A DNA stretch of 61,855 bases. Source: Ruminococcus sp. (GTDB lineage Bacteria > Bacillota > Clostridia > Oscillospirales > Acutalibacteraceae). Where the stretch lies: NCBI GenBank assembly GCA_017404145.1, contig JAFRCW010000039.1:1-61855 (forward strand). The letters run 5' to 3'. The position numbers were made by a program, and so were the translations under genes. Below, piece by piece: positions 35,884-46,205 of the stretch (its first letter is position 1; every line of letters begins with the position of its first letter). A model generated the notes under the pieces. It was given only the letters and a program-made list of their open reading frames with translations, was not told the DNA's origin and ran no database searches.

Positions 35884-36723
35884 ATGAAGATAGGTTTGAT
35901 CGTCAATTTTGACAAGAAGAACGCGATCGACGCCGCGAAGAGGATCATCGAGATCGCCGCGGAGTGCGAAGCATCCGTACTGTCGGCGAAGAACGAATTC
36001 TTTTCTGCCGACGCCGTCTACGATACTGCCGAAGAAGTGATCAAAAACTGCGACGCTGCGGTGACGGTCGGCGGCGACGGCACCATTATCCATAACGCGA
36101 AGTTTGCCGCTTTGTATCATAAGCCCCTCTTGGGCGTCAATCTCGGCAGGATCGGCTTTGTCGCGAATGTGGAGCCCGACGAGCTCGACGAGCTGTATAA
36201 GCTCTTTGTCGGCGAGTACGATATCCAACAGCGGATGATGCTTGACATTTCACTTTTCAGAGACGGCGAGAAACGTTCCTATACCGCTGTCAACGAAGCG
36301 GTGATTCACCGCGATACGCTCTCTTCCATCGTCGATATCAGCGTATCGCTGGGCGGAGAACAGATCATCACCTACCGCGCCGACGGAATGCTGTTTTCTA
36401 CCGCCACCGGTTCTACTGCCTATTCCTTTTCGGCGGGCGGTCCCGTGATGCAGCCGGATCTGAAATGCATCCTGCTCACGCCGCTGTGTCCTCACGCGCT
36501 GTCCTCGAGACCGGTCGTGTTCGGCGAGGACGCGGTGCTTTCCGCGAACGTGCTCAAATGCGCCGACGCGAAGTGTTATATGACTGTCGACGGACAGAAC
36601 CACATTTCCCTGACCTCCGACGATGTCATCACCATTCGGAAATCCCCCTTGGAATTACAGCTTATAATTCTCAAAGAGAAAAATTTTTATACATTACTCA
36701 ATGAAAAACTGAAGGAGAACTGA
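35884..36723 (+). CDS. nadK: NAD kinase
   Basis: Makes NADP from NAD with ATP or polyphosphate. In 279 residues the conserved GGDG motif (T-V-G-G-D-G-T, about 61-67), L-G-V-N-L-G-R-I-G-F near 80 and the substrate-binding T-G-S-T-A-Y-S near 177 are seen. CAGGAGG precedes the start. Part of the tlyA-nadK-argR-recN run. Confidence 0.93.
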   Translation: MKIGLIVNFDKKNAIDAAKRIIEIAAECEASVLSAKNEFFSADAVYDTAEEVIKNCDAAVTVGGDGTIIHNAKFAALYHKPLLGVNLGRIGFVANVEPDELDELYKLFVGEYDIQQRMMLDISLFRDGEKRSYTAVNEAVIHRDTLSSIVDISVSLGGEQIITYRADGMLFSTATGSTAYSFSAGGPVMQPDLKCILLTPLCPHALSSRPVVFGEDAVLSANVLKCADAKCYMTVDGQNHISLTSDDVITIRKSPLELQLIILKEKNFYTLLNEKLKEN

Positions 36724-36727
36724 CCCG

Positions 36728-37177
36728 ATGAAAACCAACAGACATTCCAAGATCCTCGAGCTGATCGCAAAGTACCCTATCACAACTCAGGAGGAGTTGA
36801 TAGAACATCTGCGGTCAGAGGGGTATGACGTAACCCAGTCTACTGTATCCAGAGATATCAAACAGCTCAGACTGTCCAAGACGCTTCTTTCCGACGGCAA
36901 GTATCGCTATCAGGCTTCCGCCGCGTCCGAGAGAGGCATCAAAAACAACTTCGTTCAGATTTTTACCACTTCATTCATTTCGTGCGAGGCGGCGCAGAAC
37001 ATCGTGGTCATCAAGACGATGAGCGGTCTCGCGCAGGCGGCTTGCGCTGCGCTGGACTCCCTTGACAACGAATCGATCGTCGGCACCATCGCGGGCGACG
37101 ACACGATTTTTGTGGTGCTGAAAGACGCCCAAAGCGCCGAGGTATGCGCCGAGGACTTCGCCAAATATATCCGATAA
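36728..37177 (+). CDS. argR: Arginine repressor ArgR/AhrC
   Basis: Protein of 149 residues. The N-terminal winged helix (K-Y-P-I-T-T-Q-E-E-L, then V-T-Q-S-T-V-S-R-D-I-K near 36-46) binds ARG boxes. The C-terminal hexamerisation and arginine-binding domain carries G-T-I-A-G-D-D-T near 120, with the arginine-binding D-D pair. The argR-recN order is conserved in Firmicutes. Its targets are outside the window. Confidence 0.93.
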   Translation: MKTNRHSKILELIAKYPITTQEELIEHLRSEGYDVTQSTVSRDIKQLRLSKTLLSDGKYRYQASAASERGIKNNFVQIFTTSFISCEAAQNIVVIKTMSGLAQAACAALDSLDNESIVGTIAGDDTIFVVLKDAQSAEVCAEDFAKYIR

Positions 37178-37199
37178 ATCTCCGCTAAGAAGGTAGATT

Positions 37200-38870
37200 A
37201 TGTTATCCAATCTCTATATCGAGAATATAGCAGTCATTGAAAAAACGAATATTGACTTCTCATCCGGTCTCAACGTCCTCACCGGCGAGACCGGCGCGGG
37301 CAAGAGTATTGTCATCGACTCCATCAACGCGATCTTAGGCAAACGGTCTTCCAAGGGACTGGTGCGTTCCGGTACGGACAAGGCGTTTGTTTGTGCGACC
37401 TTTGAGGATCTCAGCCCGCTGGTGAACAAAAAACTCTCCCAAATGGGCTATGAGACCGAGGACGGCGTGCTGATCCTGCAAAGGGAGCTTTCCGCCGCGG
37501 GCAAGAATACCTGCCGCATCAACTCCCGCCCCTGTACGGTATCCGCGCTCAAAGAGATCGGAGAATACCTCGTCAATATCCACGGTCAGAACGACAACCT
37601 TGAACTGATGAATCCCGCTTTGCACATCGTCTATATTGACGCGCTGGCGGATATCGCGACGGATCTTTCCTCTTACCGTCAGACTTTTCGCCAATGGAAA
37701 GAAGCGAAAGAGGAGCTGGAGTCTCTCGACAGCGACGAAGCGCAGCGTCTCTCTCGCATCGACCTGCTCCGGTTCCAGATAGAAGAGCTGGAGAACGCCG
37801 CGATCACGGTCGGAGAATACGACGCGCTGAACGCGGAAAAGACCGCTCTGATGAACCGCGAGAAGATCACAAAAGAGCTGATGAAGGCGCAGATCGCGCT
37901 CGACGGCGACGACGATGAGGTTCAGGGCGCTCTGCGTTTGCTGGACGACGCGTCCACAGCGCTGATCGCCGCGTCAAGATACTTTGATCAGACCGAAGCG
38001 CTCGCCGACAGGCTTTCCGCTTCTCTCTACGAACTGCAGGAGGTGTCCGCTGAGCTGCGCTCTTCCATCGAGGATATCGACGCTTCTCCCGAGAGGCTTG
38101 AAGAGATCGAGGAGCGGCTTGACCTCTTATATCGTATGAAGAAAAAGTACGGTTCCACCGAGGAAGAAATGCTCACTTATCTCGACGACGCGAAGAAGGA
38201 GCTTACCTATCTGACCGACTACGCCTATAACCGCGAACAGCTCGAGAAGCGGTGTGCGGCGCTTTTTGAAGAAGCGAACGACAAGGCGCAGCAGCTTTCC
38301 GATATCCGCCGAAAAACATCCGAGGGCTTTATTACCTCCGTAGAGAAAGAGATGGCGTTTTTAGAGATGCCGAACATCCGCTTCGAGATCACGCAGGAGA
38401 AAACAGAGCTTTCTTCCAGAGGCTTTGACAGGATCGAATTCTTGATCTCCACCAACCCCGGCGAAGATCCCAAGCCCGTGTCCAAGATCGCTTCCGGCGG
38501 CGAGCTGTCGCGTATGATGCTCGCCATCAAGACCGTACTTTCCAAGGCGGACTTCGTCGATACGCTGATCTTTGACGAGATCGACACCGGTATCTCCGGC
38601 TCCGCTGCGGGCAGAGTCGGCAAGAAGCTCAAGGAGCTTTCCCTTGAGAGACAGGTGATGTGCGTGACGCATCAGGCGCAGATCGCTGCGTTTGCCGACG
38701 CGCATTTACTGATACAAAAGAGCGTGGAAAACGGCAGGACCTATACCCACGTCGAGGAGCTGTCCGACGACGGCAGGACAGAGGAGCTTGCCCGCATCGT
38801 CGGCGGCGAAGAAATCACCGACACCGCGCGAGACCACGCGAGAGAGCTGCTTCATTTAGCTAAGAACTAA
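37200..38870 (+). CDS. recN: DNA repair protein RecN
   Basis: SMC-like ATPase of 556 residues acting early in double-strand break repair. Walker A G-E-T-G-A-G-K-S lies near 29-36, a long helical middle (about 150-360) forms a short coiled coil, and the signature L-S-R-M-M-L-A-I-K with L-I-F-D-E-I-D-T-G-I-S-G (Walker B, about 455-470) is present. The N-terminal L-x-I-E-N-I-A-V-I is the family start, supporting ATG 37200. Confidence 0.94.
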   Translation: MLSNLYIENIAVIEKTNIDFSSGLNVLTGETGAGKSIVIDSINAILGKRSSKGLVRSGTDKAFVCATFEDLSPLVNKKLSQMGYETEDGVLILQRELSAAGKNTCRINSRPCTVSALKEIGEYLVNIHGQNDNLELMNPALHIVYIDALADIATDLSSYRQTFRQWKEAKEELESLDSDEAQRLSRIDLLRFQIEELENAAITVGEYDALNAEKTALMNREKITKELMKAQIALDGDDDEVQGALRLLDDASTALIAASRYFDQTEALADRLSASLYELQEVSAELRSSIEDIDASPERLEEIEERLDLLYRMKKKYGSTEEEMLTYLDDAKKELTYLTDYAYNREQLEKRCAALFEEANDKAQQLSDIRRKTSEGFITSVEKEMAFLEMPNIRFEITQEKTELSSRGFDRIEFLISTNPGEDPKPVSKIASGGELSRMMLAIKTVLSKADFVDTLIFDEIDTGISGSAAGRVGKKLKELSLERQVMCVTHQAQIAAFADAHLLIQKSVENGRTYTHVEELSDDGRTEELARIVGGEEITDTARDHARELLHLAKN

Positions 38871-38875
38871 GAATT

Positions 38876-39043
38876 GTCATTCAGAGGGGCTTTAGCCCCG
38901 AAGAATCCCCCTGTCATTACTACCGGTTGCAAGAGGAAGGGGATTCTCACGTCGGGCGTTGCCCTCCTCAGAATGACATTAACGGGGCTTTGCCCACACC
39001 CGAATATTTATTATCACTCTGCACTTTGCACTCTGCACTATTC
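38876..39043. repeat. TGTCATT...AATGACA inverted element plus heptamers
   Basis: A 103-base element (38876-38978) begins TGTCATTCAGAGG and ends CAGAATGACA. The centre holds CCGGTTGCAAGAGGAAGG, also present at about 52595. A GGGGCTTTGCCC hairpin and CTCTGCA-type heptamers (about 39016-39043) follow, up to the recJ ribosome-binding site. Confidence 0.75.
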
Positions 39044-39059
39044 AACACGGAGAACCCCT

Positions 39060-41105
39060 ATGAAGAAATGGATCATTAAACCATGCGACAAACAATTGAA
39101 AAACGCCATTTCCGAGAGATACGGTCTGCCCTCCGTGCTCGCGACTTTGCTGACGATCCGCGGGATCACAGCAGAGAACGACATCCGGGATTTCCTCTAC
39201 TGTGAGGACTTATCTCTGGATCCCTTATCCATCAAGGATATGGACAAGGCGGTAGAGAGGATCACATCCGCTGTGGAAAACGGCGAGAAGATCTGTATCT
39301 ACGGCGACTTTGACGCGGACGGCATCACCTCTACCGCGCTGCTGTACTCCTATCTCTGCGACATCGGCGCGGACGTGATGTACTATATCCCTATCCGTGA
39401 GGACGAGGGCTACGGTATGAACACGACTGCGGTAGAAAAGCTCTACCACAGAGGCGTGAGGCTGATCATTACCGTGGACAACGGTATCGCCGCCGCTTCT
39501 GAGATCGCTTACGCGGGAACGCTCGGGATCGACGTCGTCGTGACCGATCACCATACGCCTCCCGAAACGCTGCCCGAGGCATGCGCGGTCGTCAACCCTC
39601 ACCGCCCGGACGACAAATGCTCGTTCAAGGAACTGTGCGGCGTGGGCGTGGTGTTCAAGCTCGTTCAGGCGATCGAGGGAGAATACTGCGACACCGACGC
39701 TTTACTGGAAAACTACTCCGATCTTGCCGCTTTGGGCACGGTAGCCGACTTGATGCCGCTTGTCGGCGAGAACCGCGCGCTGGTGAAGAACGGACTAAGA
39801 TATATCAACCACCGCGACCGCATCGGTATTGCCGCGATCATAGAGAACGCGGGACTCTCCGGCAAGAACATCACCGCGGGACATATCTCCTTTGCGATCG
39901 GACCGCGTATCAACGCTGTCGGACGCTTGGGCCCCTCCAAGTCCTCCGTGGAATTACTCCTGACAGAGGATGAGGAGTATGCCGCTGAGATCGCAGAAGA
40001 GCTGACGCAGGACAACATCCGCCGCCAGACCATCGAGCGCGAGATCCTGGAGGACATCGACCGGATGGTCAAGCGCGACCCCTCGCTGGTTCAAAAACGC
40101 GTGATCGTGATCGCCAAGGAGGGCTGGCACAAAGGCGTGGTCGGCATTGTCGCCTCGCGCCTGAAAGAGATCTATCTCAAGCCCGCGATCGTGATCTCTG
40201 TCGATGACGATATCTGCCGCGGCTCGGGTCGCTCCGTCAAGGGCTTCGCGCTGAATCAGGCGGTCGCCTCCTGCGAGGAATATCTCGTCCAGTACGGCGG
40301 CCATCCCATGGCGTGCGGACTCAGCCTCAAGCGGGAGAACCTCGATGTGTTCTGTGAAGCCGTCAACGCCTACGCGAAGGACGTCGGTATTCCGGAACAG
40401 TATCTGGAGCTGGACTGCAAATTAAACCCCGCGGGCATCGATGCCGGCGTGGTGCGGACGCTCTCTCAGCTCGAGCCCTACGGAATGGGCAATCCCCAGC
40501 CGCTGTTCGGACTCTACGGAATGACGCTGAGAAGCGTGACCGAGGTCGGCGCGCAGGGCGGTCATCTGCGGCTTAACTTTGTCAGGGATAACACCTCCAT
40601 CAGCGTGATGAAGTTCTCCACTACGCCCGACGAGTTCCCCTATGTGCCGGGAGATAAGGTCGATCTGGCGGTCAAGCTGGATCTCAATGTATATAACGAC
40701 CAGGAATACGTAAATTATAGATTAAACGACATTAAGTTCTCCGACTGGGATCAGGATGATTATATTTCTTCAGAAGAAATATTTATCAACTTCTGCCGCG
40801 GAGACGGGATCACCCGACAACAGGCGCTGTCCATCCTGCCGGACCGCAGTGAGTTTGCGACCGTTTATCGTTTCCTCAGAGCGAGAGGCGGCTATCACCA
40901 CTCCTTTGATACCCTGCTCTACCGGATGAACTGCGATATTTCTTACGGCAAGCTCAGAGTCATCTTAGAGTGTATGAATGAGCTGGGGCTTGTCAGGATC
41001 TTCGAAGGACTGTACGACGCGAAGATCGAGCTCCTTGAGGTGGAGGGAAAAGTCAACCTTGAGGATTCTTATATCATTACTAAATTAAGGGAGGTATGCG
41101 CGTGA
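39060..41105 (+). CDS. recJ: Single-stranded-DNA exonuclease RecJ
   Basis: I choose ATG 39060 with CGGAGAA upstream; the open frame reaches 38874 only through repeat DNA. The 681-residue product has the DHH-family motifs Y-G-D-F-D-A-D-G-I-T (81-90) and T-D-H-H-T-P-P-E (162-169), a DHHA1 domain with G-G-H-P-M-A-C-G near 415-422, and an OB-like C-terminal region. The C-terminus (about 570-681) is longer than the core family and is found in clostridial RecJ. Overlaps relA by 4 bases (GTGA). Confidence 0.93.
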   Translation: MKKWIIKPCDKQLKNAISERYGLPSVLATLLTIRGITAENDIRDFLYCEDLSLDPLSIKDMDKAVERITSAVENGEKICIYGDFDADGITSTALLYSYLCDIGADVMYYIPIREDEGYGMNTTAVEKLYHRGVRLIITVDNGIAAASEIAYAGTLGIDVVVTDHHTPPETLPEACAVVNPHRPDDKCSFKELCGVGVVFKLVQAIEGEYCDTDALLENYSDLAALGTVADLMPLVGENRALVKNGLRYINHRDRIGIAAIIENAGLSGKNITAGHISFAIGPRINAVGRLGPSKSSVELLLTEDEEYAAEIAEELTQDNIRRQTIEREILEDIDRMVKRDPSLVQKRVIVIAKEGWHKGVVGIVASRLKEIYLKPAIVISVDDDICRGSGRSVKGFALNQAVASCEEYLVQYGGHPMACGLSLKRENLDVFCEAVNAYAKDVGIPEQYLELDCKLNPAGIDAGVVRTLSQLEPYGMGNPQPLFGLYGMTLRSVTEVGAQGGHLRLNFVRDNTSISVMKFSTTPDEFPYVPGDKVDLAVKLDLNVYNDQEYVNYRLNDIKFSDWDQDDYISSEEIFINFCRGDGITRQQALSILPDRSEFATVYRFLRARGGYHHSFDTLLYRMNCDISYGKLRVILECMNELGLVRIFEGLYDAKIELLEVEGKVNLEDSYIITKLREVCA

Positions 41106-43297
41106 GCGAAGCGGTTCAGTATCAGGATTTTGATGAATTGATGCGGATCATTGACAAGAGCCACATCAAGTACAACAAGAGAAAAATCAAAAAAGCATAT
41201 GAATTCGCGCTGAAGGCGCACGGCGACCAGCTCAGGATCTCGGGCGTACCTTTCATTTTGCACCCAACCTCTGTCGCTTGTATCTTAGCGGATATGGGTA
41301 TGGACACCGACTCGCTCGTCTCAGCGCTCTTGCACGATACCGTAGAGGATACCGATGTGATCCTCGGAGACATCGTCAACGAGTTCGGCGAAGAAGTCGC
41401 CCGTATGGTGGACGGACTGACCAAGATCAGCAAGATCCAGTACACCGACCGCGAAGAACAGCAGGCGGAGAACGTCCGCAAGATGCTGATCGCGATGTCA
41501 AACGACATCCGCGTCATCATCATCAAGCTCGCCGACCGTCTCCACAATATGCGCACCATCGACTGCGTCAAGGAGCAGAAGCGCAGGGATAAGGCGCTGG
41601 AGTGTATGGAGGTCTACGCGCCTATTGCGCACCGTCTCGGGATGAAAGCCGTCAAGGAGGAGCTCGAGGATCTGTCCTTACGCTATCTTGACCCTGTCGG
41701 CTATAACGAGATCGAAAAGGAACTGCGCCTGACAGAGAACGAGCGCAACGCCTTTATCGAACAGATCAAGAAGAAGATCCTCGACAAGATCGGACGATCT
41801 ATCTCGAATGTCACTATCTCCGGCCGCGTAAAGTCGGTCGTCTCCATCTATCGCAAGACCTATATGCAGGGCAAGGACCTCAGCCAGATCTTTGATGTGT
41901 TCGCGGTACGCGTGATCGTCGATACCATCTCCGACTGCTACAACGTGCTGGGCGTGGTGCATGACGTCTTTACTCCGCTGCCCAACCGATTCAAGGACTA
42001 TATCTCCACTCCGAAGTCCAATATGTACCAGTCGCTGCACACCACCGTTATCGACAAGAACGGTATCTCCTTTGAGGTGCAGATCAGAACCTACGAGATG
42101 CACCAGACCGCGGAGTACGGCATCGCGGCGCACTGGAAATATAAGCTCAAGATGAGAAACTCGAAGAAGGACTCTCTCGATGACCGACTGGTCTGGATCC
42201 GCAAGATGCTCGAGATCCAGAGTGAAGCCGAGGACGCGACCGACATCGTCAAGTCCATCAAGGTGGATCTCTCGTCCAACGAGGTCTATGTTCTGACGCC
42301 AAAGGGCGACGTGATCCAGCTGCCCTACGGTTCTACCCCGATCGATATGGCGTACGCGATCCATACGGGCGTCGGCAACCGTATGGAGGGCGCAAAGGTC
42401 AACAACCGTATCGTTCCCATCGACTACAAGCTCCAAAACGGCGAGATCGTAGAGATCCTTACCCGAAAAGAGGGCGCGGGTCCCAAACGTGACTGGCTGA
42501 ATATTGCCAAGACCAGCTCTGCCCGCTCCAAGATCCGTCAGTGGTTCAAGAACGAAAAGCGCGATGAAAATATCGTAGAGGGCAAAGCTCAGTTCGACCG
42601 TGAGTTAAAGAAGGCGGGTATGCAGTTTGAGGATAAGGACCTCGAAAACTGTCTCAGCCCGATTATGCAGAGACACCACTGCAACACCCTCGACGACTTC
42701 TACGCATCTATCGGATACGGCGGCATCCAGCTGTGGAAGATCATGCCGCGTGTCCGTGAAATCTATGTCAAGACCTACAAGAAGCCCGAGCCGCCTCTGC
42801 CGCCTCAGGATGAGACGCCTCCTCCGCCGCCTCCCGAGCCGGGGAACGGCTCCGGTGTGGAGGTGGAGAACATCGACAACTGCCGCATCAAGTTCTCACG
42901 CTGCTGCAGCCCGCTGCCCGGAGACGATATCATCGGTTACATCACCCGCGGCTTCGGCGTGTCGATCCATAAGCGTTCCTGCACCAATGTTCCCGAAAAT
43001 CTCGAGGACTGTGAAGAGCCCGAACGCTGGGTCAGAGCCCGCTGGAAGGATCAGGTGCATGAGAAGTTCCAGTCCACCCTGCAGATCGTCTGTCTGGACC
43101 GCACGGGATTCTTGGCGGATGTGACCAACATCCTCTCCCAGATGCACATCTTCATCCATATGATCAACTCGCGCGAGTTGAAGAACAACCAGGCGATGGT
43201 TACTATTACCATTCAGATCAACGATATGGATCACCTGCGCGCGGTGATGGCGCGGCTTGCCCAGATCAACGGCATCGTGTCCGTGACGAGGATTTAG
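41102..43297 (+). CDS. relA: Bifunctional (p)ppGpp synthetase/hydrolase RelA/SpoT
   Basis: Controls the stringent response. I choose GTG 41102, because GGGAGG is 7 bases upstream and the codon overlaps the recJ TGA as GTGA; ATG 41096 would sit directly on the ribosome-binding site. The 731 residues hold an HD hydrolase (H-P-T-S-V-A near 54, L-L-H-D-T-V-E-D at 76-83), the synthetase with [10 protein letters not shown] (the R-x-K-D form of bifunctional enzymes), Y-Q-S-L-H-T, TGS, a proline-rich linker (about 560-585) and a C-terminal ACT domain. The proline-rich linker P-P-P-P-P-P-E-P is longer than usual. Confidence 0.94.
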   Translation: MSEAVQYQDFDELMRIIDKSHIKYNKRKIKKAYEFALKAHGDQLRISGVPFILHPTSVACILADMGMDTDSLVSALLHDTVEDTDVILGDIVNEFGEEVARMVDGLTKISKIQYTDREEQQAENVRKMLIAMSNDIRVIIIKLADRLHNMRTIDCVKEQKRRDKALECMEVYAPIAHRLGMKAVKEELEDLSLRYLDPVGYNEIEKELRLTENERNAFIEQIKKKILDKIGRSISNVTISGRVKSVVSIYRKTYMQGKDLSQIFDVFAVRVIVDTISDCYNVLGVVHDVFTPLPNRFKDYISTPKSNMYQSLHTTVIDKNGISFEVQIRTYEMHQTAEYGIAAHWKYKLKMRNSKKDSLDDRLVWIRKMLEIQSEAEDATDIVKSIKVDLSSNEVYVLTPKGDVIQLPYGSTPIDMAYAIHTGVGNRMEGAKVNNRIVPIDYKLQNGEIVEILTRKEGAGPKRDWLNIAKTSSARSKIRQWFKNEKRDENIVEGKAQFDRELKKAGMQFEDKDLENCLSPIMQRHHCNTLDDFYASIGYGGIQLWKIMPRVREIYVKTYKKPEPPLPPQDETPPPPPPEPGNGSGVEVENIDNCRIKFSRCCSPLPGDDIIGYITRGFGVSIHKRSCTNVPENLEDCEEPERWVRARWKDQVHEKFQSTLQIVCLDRTGFLADVTNILSQMHIFIHMINSRELKNNQAMVTITIQINDMDHLRAVMARLAQINGIVSVTRI

Positions 43298-43299
43298 CG

Positions 43300-43755
43300 A
43301 TGAAAGCGGTGATCCAGCGCGTCAAAGGCGCATCCGTGACGGTAGAAAACGAAGCGGTATCCCAAATCGGCGAAGGTCTTTTGGTGTTCCTCGGCGTTGC
43401 GCAGGGCGACGACGAAAAGGACGCTGACGTTCTCGCCCGGAAGATCGCATTTCTACGGATCTTCGAGGACGAGAATGGTAGGATGAACCGCTCGCTTTTG
43501 GATATCGGCGGCGGGATACTGGTGGTGTCGCAGTTTACGCTGCTCGCGAACTGCGTCCACGGCAGACGGCCCGACTTTTTCTCTGCCGAAAAGCCCGACA
43601 GGGCAAACGCATTATATTTATATTTCTGTGAAAGAATAAAAACATACGGAATACCCGAGGTAGGACAGGGCAAGTTCGGCGCGGATATGGACGTTTCGCT
43701 GAACAACTCAGGTCCCGTTACCATCATACTCGATTCAAAGGAACTGAAAAAATGA
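43300..43755 (+). CDS. dtd: D-aminoacyl-tRNA deacylase
   Basis: Removes D-amino acids from mischarged tRNA. The 151-residue protein shows the invariant S-Q-F-T-L (about 79-83) and the C-terminal N-S-G-P-V-T (about 137-142) with the Gly-Pro gate. It starts two bases after the relA stop, and overlaps the next gene by 4 bases. relA-dtd-hydrolase is a frequent clostridial order. Confidence 0.94.
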   Translation: MKAVIQRVKGASVTVENEAVSQIGEGLLVFLGVAQGDDEKDADVLARKIAFLRIFEDENGRMNRSLLDIGGGILVVSQFTLLANCVHGRRPDFFSAEKPDRANALYLYFCERIKTYGIPEVGQGKFGADMDVSLNNSGPVTIILDSKELKK

Positions 43756-44369
43756 TTACCATCAACTGTTATGTCGTCGGAGAGATCGAGACCAACTGCT
43801 ATCTGATCGAGGACGAAGCCACAAAGAAGCGCGCGGTCATCGATCCGGGCGATCACTCGGACAAACTCATTGCGGAGATCGACAAGAGGGGAGGAGAGCT
43901 TGACTTCATCCTCCTGACCCACGGTCACTATGACCACATCCTCGGTGTTGCGGAGCTGTGCGAGCGGTATCATCCCGTCGTCTGCGCATCCGAGAAAGAG
44001 CTTGAAGTACTCCAGAAGGGTAAGTACAACCGCACCAGCGTTCACAACATACGGCTCAATTCCTTCAATGTAGACAGACTGCTTTGTGACGGTGACAAGA
44101 TTCAGCTCGGCGAGAGCGAGATCACCTTTATGCACACCCCGGGACATACGCAGGGCAGCGGTATGTATATCGTGGACGACCATATCTTTTCCGGCGACAC
44201 GATCTTCTGCGAGAGTGTGGGCAGGACGGACTTCGACACCTCCAGCCCCTTTGATATGATGCGCTCGATCGAGAAGATCAAAGCGATCGACGGCGACTGT
44301 CACATCTATCCCGGTCACTATATTTTCACCACCCTTGAACACGAGAAAAGATATAATCCGTTTTTTTGA
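43752..44369 (+). CDS. Metallo-beta-lactamase-fold hydrolase (glyoxalase II-like)
   Basis: Cytoplasmic hydrolase of 205 residues. The metal-binding motif T-H-G-H-Y-D-H is at 56-62, then [15 protein letters not shown] and P-G-H near the C-terminus, all as in the YcbL/glyoxalase II group. The size fits single-domain YcbL-like enzymes without the C-terminal helical domain of glyoxalase II. Substrate not determined by sequence. Overlaps dtd by 4 bases. Confidence 0.88.
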   Translation: MITINCYVVGEIETNCYLIEDEATKKRAVIDPGDHSDKLIAEIDKRGGELDFILLTHGHYDHILGVAELCERYHPVVCASEKELEVLQKGKYNRTSVHNIRLNSFNVDRLLCDGDKIQLGESEITFMHTPGHTQGSGMYIVDDHIFSGDTIFCESVGRTDFDTSSPFDMMRSIEKIKAIDGDCHIYPGHYIFTTLEHEKRYNPFF

Positions 44370-44379
44370 CAAGTGATGT

Positions 44380-44665
44380 TACACCGTAGGGCGGGGGAGA
44401 TCTCTCCTAAGGAGAGGTGTCACCGAAGGTGACAGAGAGGTGCCGTCTCCGGCTGAGGAATGCTCCCGCCGAAACGTTGATACTCTACCGATTTTACGGT
44501 GAGATAGAAACTTTATCCGTAGGGCAAGGCGCCCACGACTTGCCGAAACCATGTTGTTACCGTGATGATTTCATGCGGAGCAAAACATACGTCAAATATG
44601 CTTCGCAAATAATATTGATATGGCAGAAGACTCTCGGCGGGAGCAAGCCCCCGCCCTACCGCTTG
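44380..44665. repeat. Repeat-filled gap between the hydrolase gene and hemZ
   Basis: A CGTAGGGCGGGGG half palindrome (about 44386) is followed by CTCTCCTAAGGAGAG and TGTCACCGAAGGTGACA hairpins. A CGTAGGGCAAGGCGCCCACGACTTGCCG module (about 44519, also at 26452) comes next. The closing GGCGGGAGCAAGCCCCCGCCCTACC half lies near 44636. Open frames here are repeat artefacts. Confidence 0.65.
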
Positions 44666-44669
44666 AACA

Positions 44670-46100
44670 ATGAACTTATATATTGACAACCACTCCTTCC
44701 ACTACGAGATGGAGAATCTGACGCGGGCGTTTTTGTTCGACGAAAAAATCATTGTCATCCGTGAGTGGGAGAAAACAGAACAACCGTATATTCTTACCTC
44801 TGTTTGTGATAGAATAGAGGTAAAATTATGCGCCGGCGACTTTTCGAAATCTCTTTTCTGTGAGAGGGGAGAGGACGACGAGCTGAGCATGGCGCAGCTT
44901 TTGTACGCCCTTTTGTCGGAATATACCGGACGGACGCTGCCGTGGGGACTGCTGACCGGGGTACGTCCTGTCAAGCTGTTTTCAAAGCTCGCGGATGAAA
45001 GCTCTTTGGACGAAGCGAAGAAATACTTCTCTGACGCTCTTTTTGTCAGCGAGGGAAAGATCCGCCTGTGTGAGAAGGTTTACAGCGCCCAGAAGGAGAT
45101 CATTTCCCGTTCCGATCGGCATTCTTTTTCTCTTTACGTTTCGATCCCGTTCTGCCCGACCCGCTGCAGCTACTGTTCCTTTGTCTCTCAGTCGATCGAG
45201 AGGGCGAAAAAGCTGATCGACGACTACATTCCTCTGCTGTGTGAGGAGATCCGCTATACCGCCGAGATCGCGAAAGAACTTGAATTGCGTTTAGAGTCCG
45301 TCTACATCGGCGGCGGTACCCCGACGACCTTGACGGCCCGGCAGCTGCGTGTTCTGCTCGCACAGATCCGCGCTTGTTTTGACACGTCGAACGTCGCGGA
45401 GTTCACGGTAGAAGCCGGACGTCCCGATACCGTCACTCGTGAGAAGCTGCTCGCGCTGAAAGAAGCGAACGTTACCCGCATTTCTATCAATCCCCAGACC
45501 TTTAACGACGATGTGCTCTCTGTGATCGGCAGAAAACATACCTCACAGCAGACGAAGGACGCTTTCTTGCTCGCCGGAGAACTGGGCTTTGACAACATCA
45601 ATATGGATTTCATCGCGGGACTGCCCACCGAGAGCGTGGAGAGCTTCGAGAATTCTATCCGTACTGCGCTGTCGCTCGATCCCGAGAGCATCACCGTCCA
45701 TACCCTTGCCGTGAAAAAGAGCGCCCGCCTGACGGAGTCCGATACTGCGCGGGAGTTCTCCCGCACCGCCGATATGCTTTCCTTTGTCGAGAACACCCTG
45801 CCCGAGCGGGGCTATACGCCCTACTACCTGTACCGTCAGTCCAAAATGCTCTCAAACCTCGAGAACATCGGCTGGGCAAAGGAGGGGTGTTTCAGCCCCT
45901 ACAACATCTACATCATGGAGGAGACCCATTCGATCCTCGCCTGCGGCGCCGGCGCTGTCACCAAGCTCAGAGACGTCGACTCGAACTACCTTGAACGCAT
46001 ATTTAATTTCAAATACCCGTATGAATATATCAGCCGCTTTGACGAAATGCTTCAGAGAAAAGAGCGGATCAAGACGTTTTATCAGGAGTATAACCTGTAA
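44670..46100 (+). CDS. hemZ: Radical-SAM coproporphyrinogen dehydrogenase HemZ-like
   Basis: Protein of 476 residues. An N-terminal domain of about 150 residues, typical of HemZ and absent from HemN, precedes the radical-SAM core with C-P-T-R-C-S-Y-C (C162, C166, C169), then G-G-G-T-P-T-T-L near 213-220 and M-D-F-I-A-G-L-P. It may act on coproporphyrinogen III or belong to the HemW-like heme-handling group; no other heme genes are seen here. The ribosome-binding site before ATG 44670 is poor. Placement after relA-dtd-hydrolase is common in clostridia. Confidence 0.85.
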   Translation: MNLYIDNHSFHYEMENLTRAFLFDEKIIVIREWEKTEQPYILTSVCDRIEVKLCAGDFSKSLFCERGEDDELSMAQLLYALLSEYTGRTLPWGLLTGVRPVKLFSKLADESSLDEAKKYFSDALFVSEGKIRLCEKVYSAQKEIISRSDRHSFSLYVSIPFCPTRCSYCSFVSQSIERAKKLIDDYIPLLCEEIRYTAEIAKELELRLESVYIGGGTPTTLTARQLRVLLAQIRACFDTSNVAEFTVEAGRPDTVTREKLLALKEANVTRISINPQTFNDDVLSVIGRKHTSQQTKDAFLLAGELGFDNINMDFIAGLPTESVESFENSIRTALSLDPESITVHTLAVKKSARLTESDTAREFSRTADMLSFVENTLPERGYTPYYLYRQSKMLSNLENIGWAKEGCFSPYNIYIMEETHSILACGAGAVTKLRDVDSNYLERIFNFKYPYEYISRFDEMLQRKERIKTFYQEYNL

Positions 46101-46143
46101 TGAATGAGGAATGAGGAATTGGAAATCGTTTACAGATAGTTAT

Positions 46144-46172
46144 TGAAATCCGTGTTTCGCGGTGCTATAATC
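46144..46172 (+). promoter_or_regulatory. Promoter of the MOP flippase gene
   Basis: TTGAAA (46144-46149), 17-base spacer, TATAAT (46167-46172). GGAATGA-type heptamers precede it at about 46099-46120. Confidence 0.75.
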
Positions 46173-46205
46173 ATTTTTTGGAAATATTGATTTGGAGACT
46201 TTTCA

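Noticed and set aside
38874..39059. N-terminal extension of RecJ
   Set aside because: The extra 62 codons are translated repeat sequence; the ATG at 39060 has a ribosome-binding site and gives the family start.
44417..44686. 89-codon open frame before hemZ
   Set aside because: It consists of palindromic repeat DNA, has no ribosome-binding site and its end overlaps hemZ.
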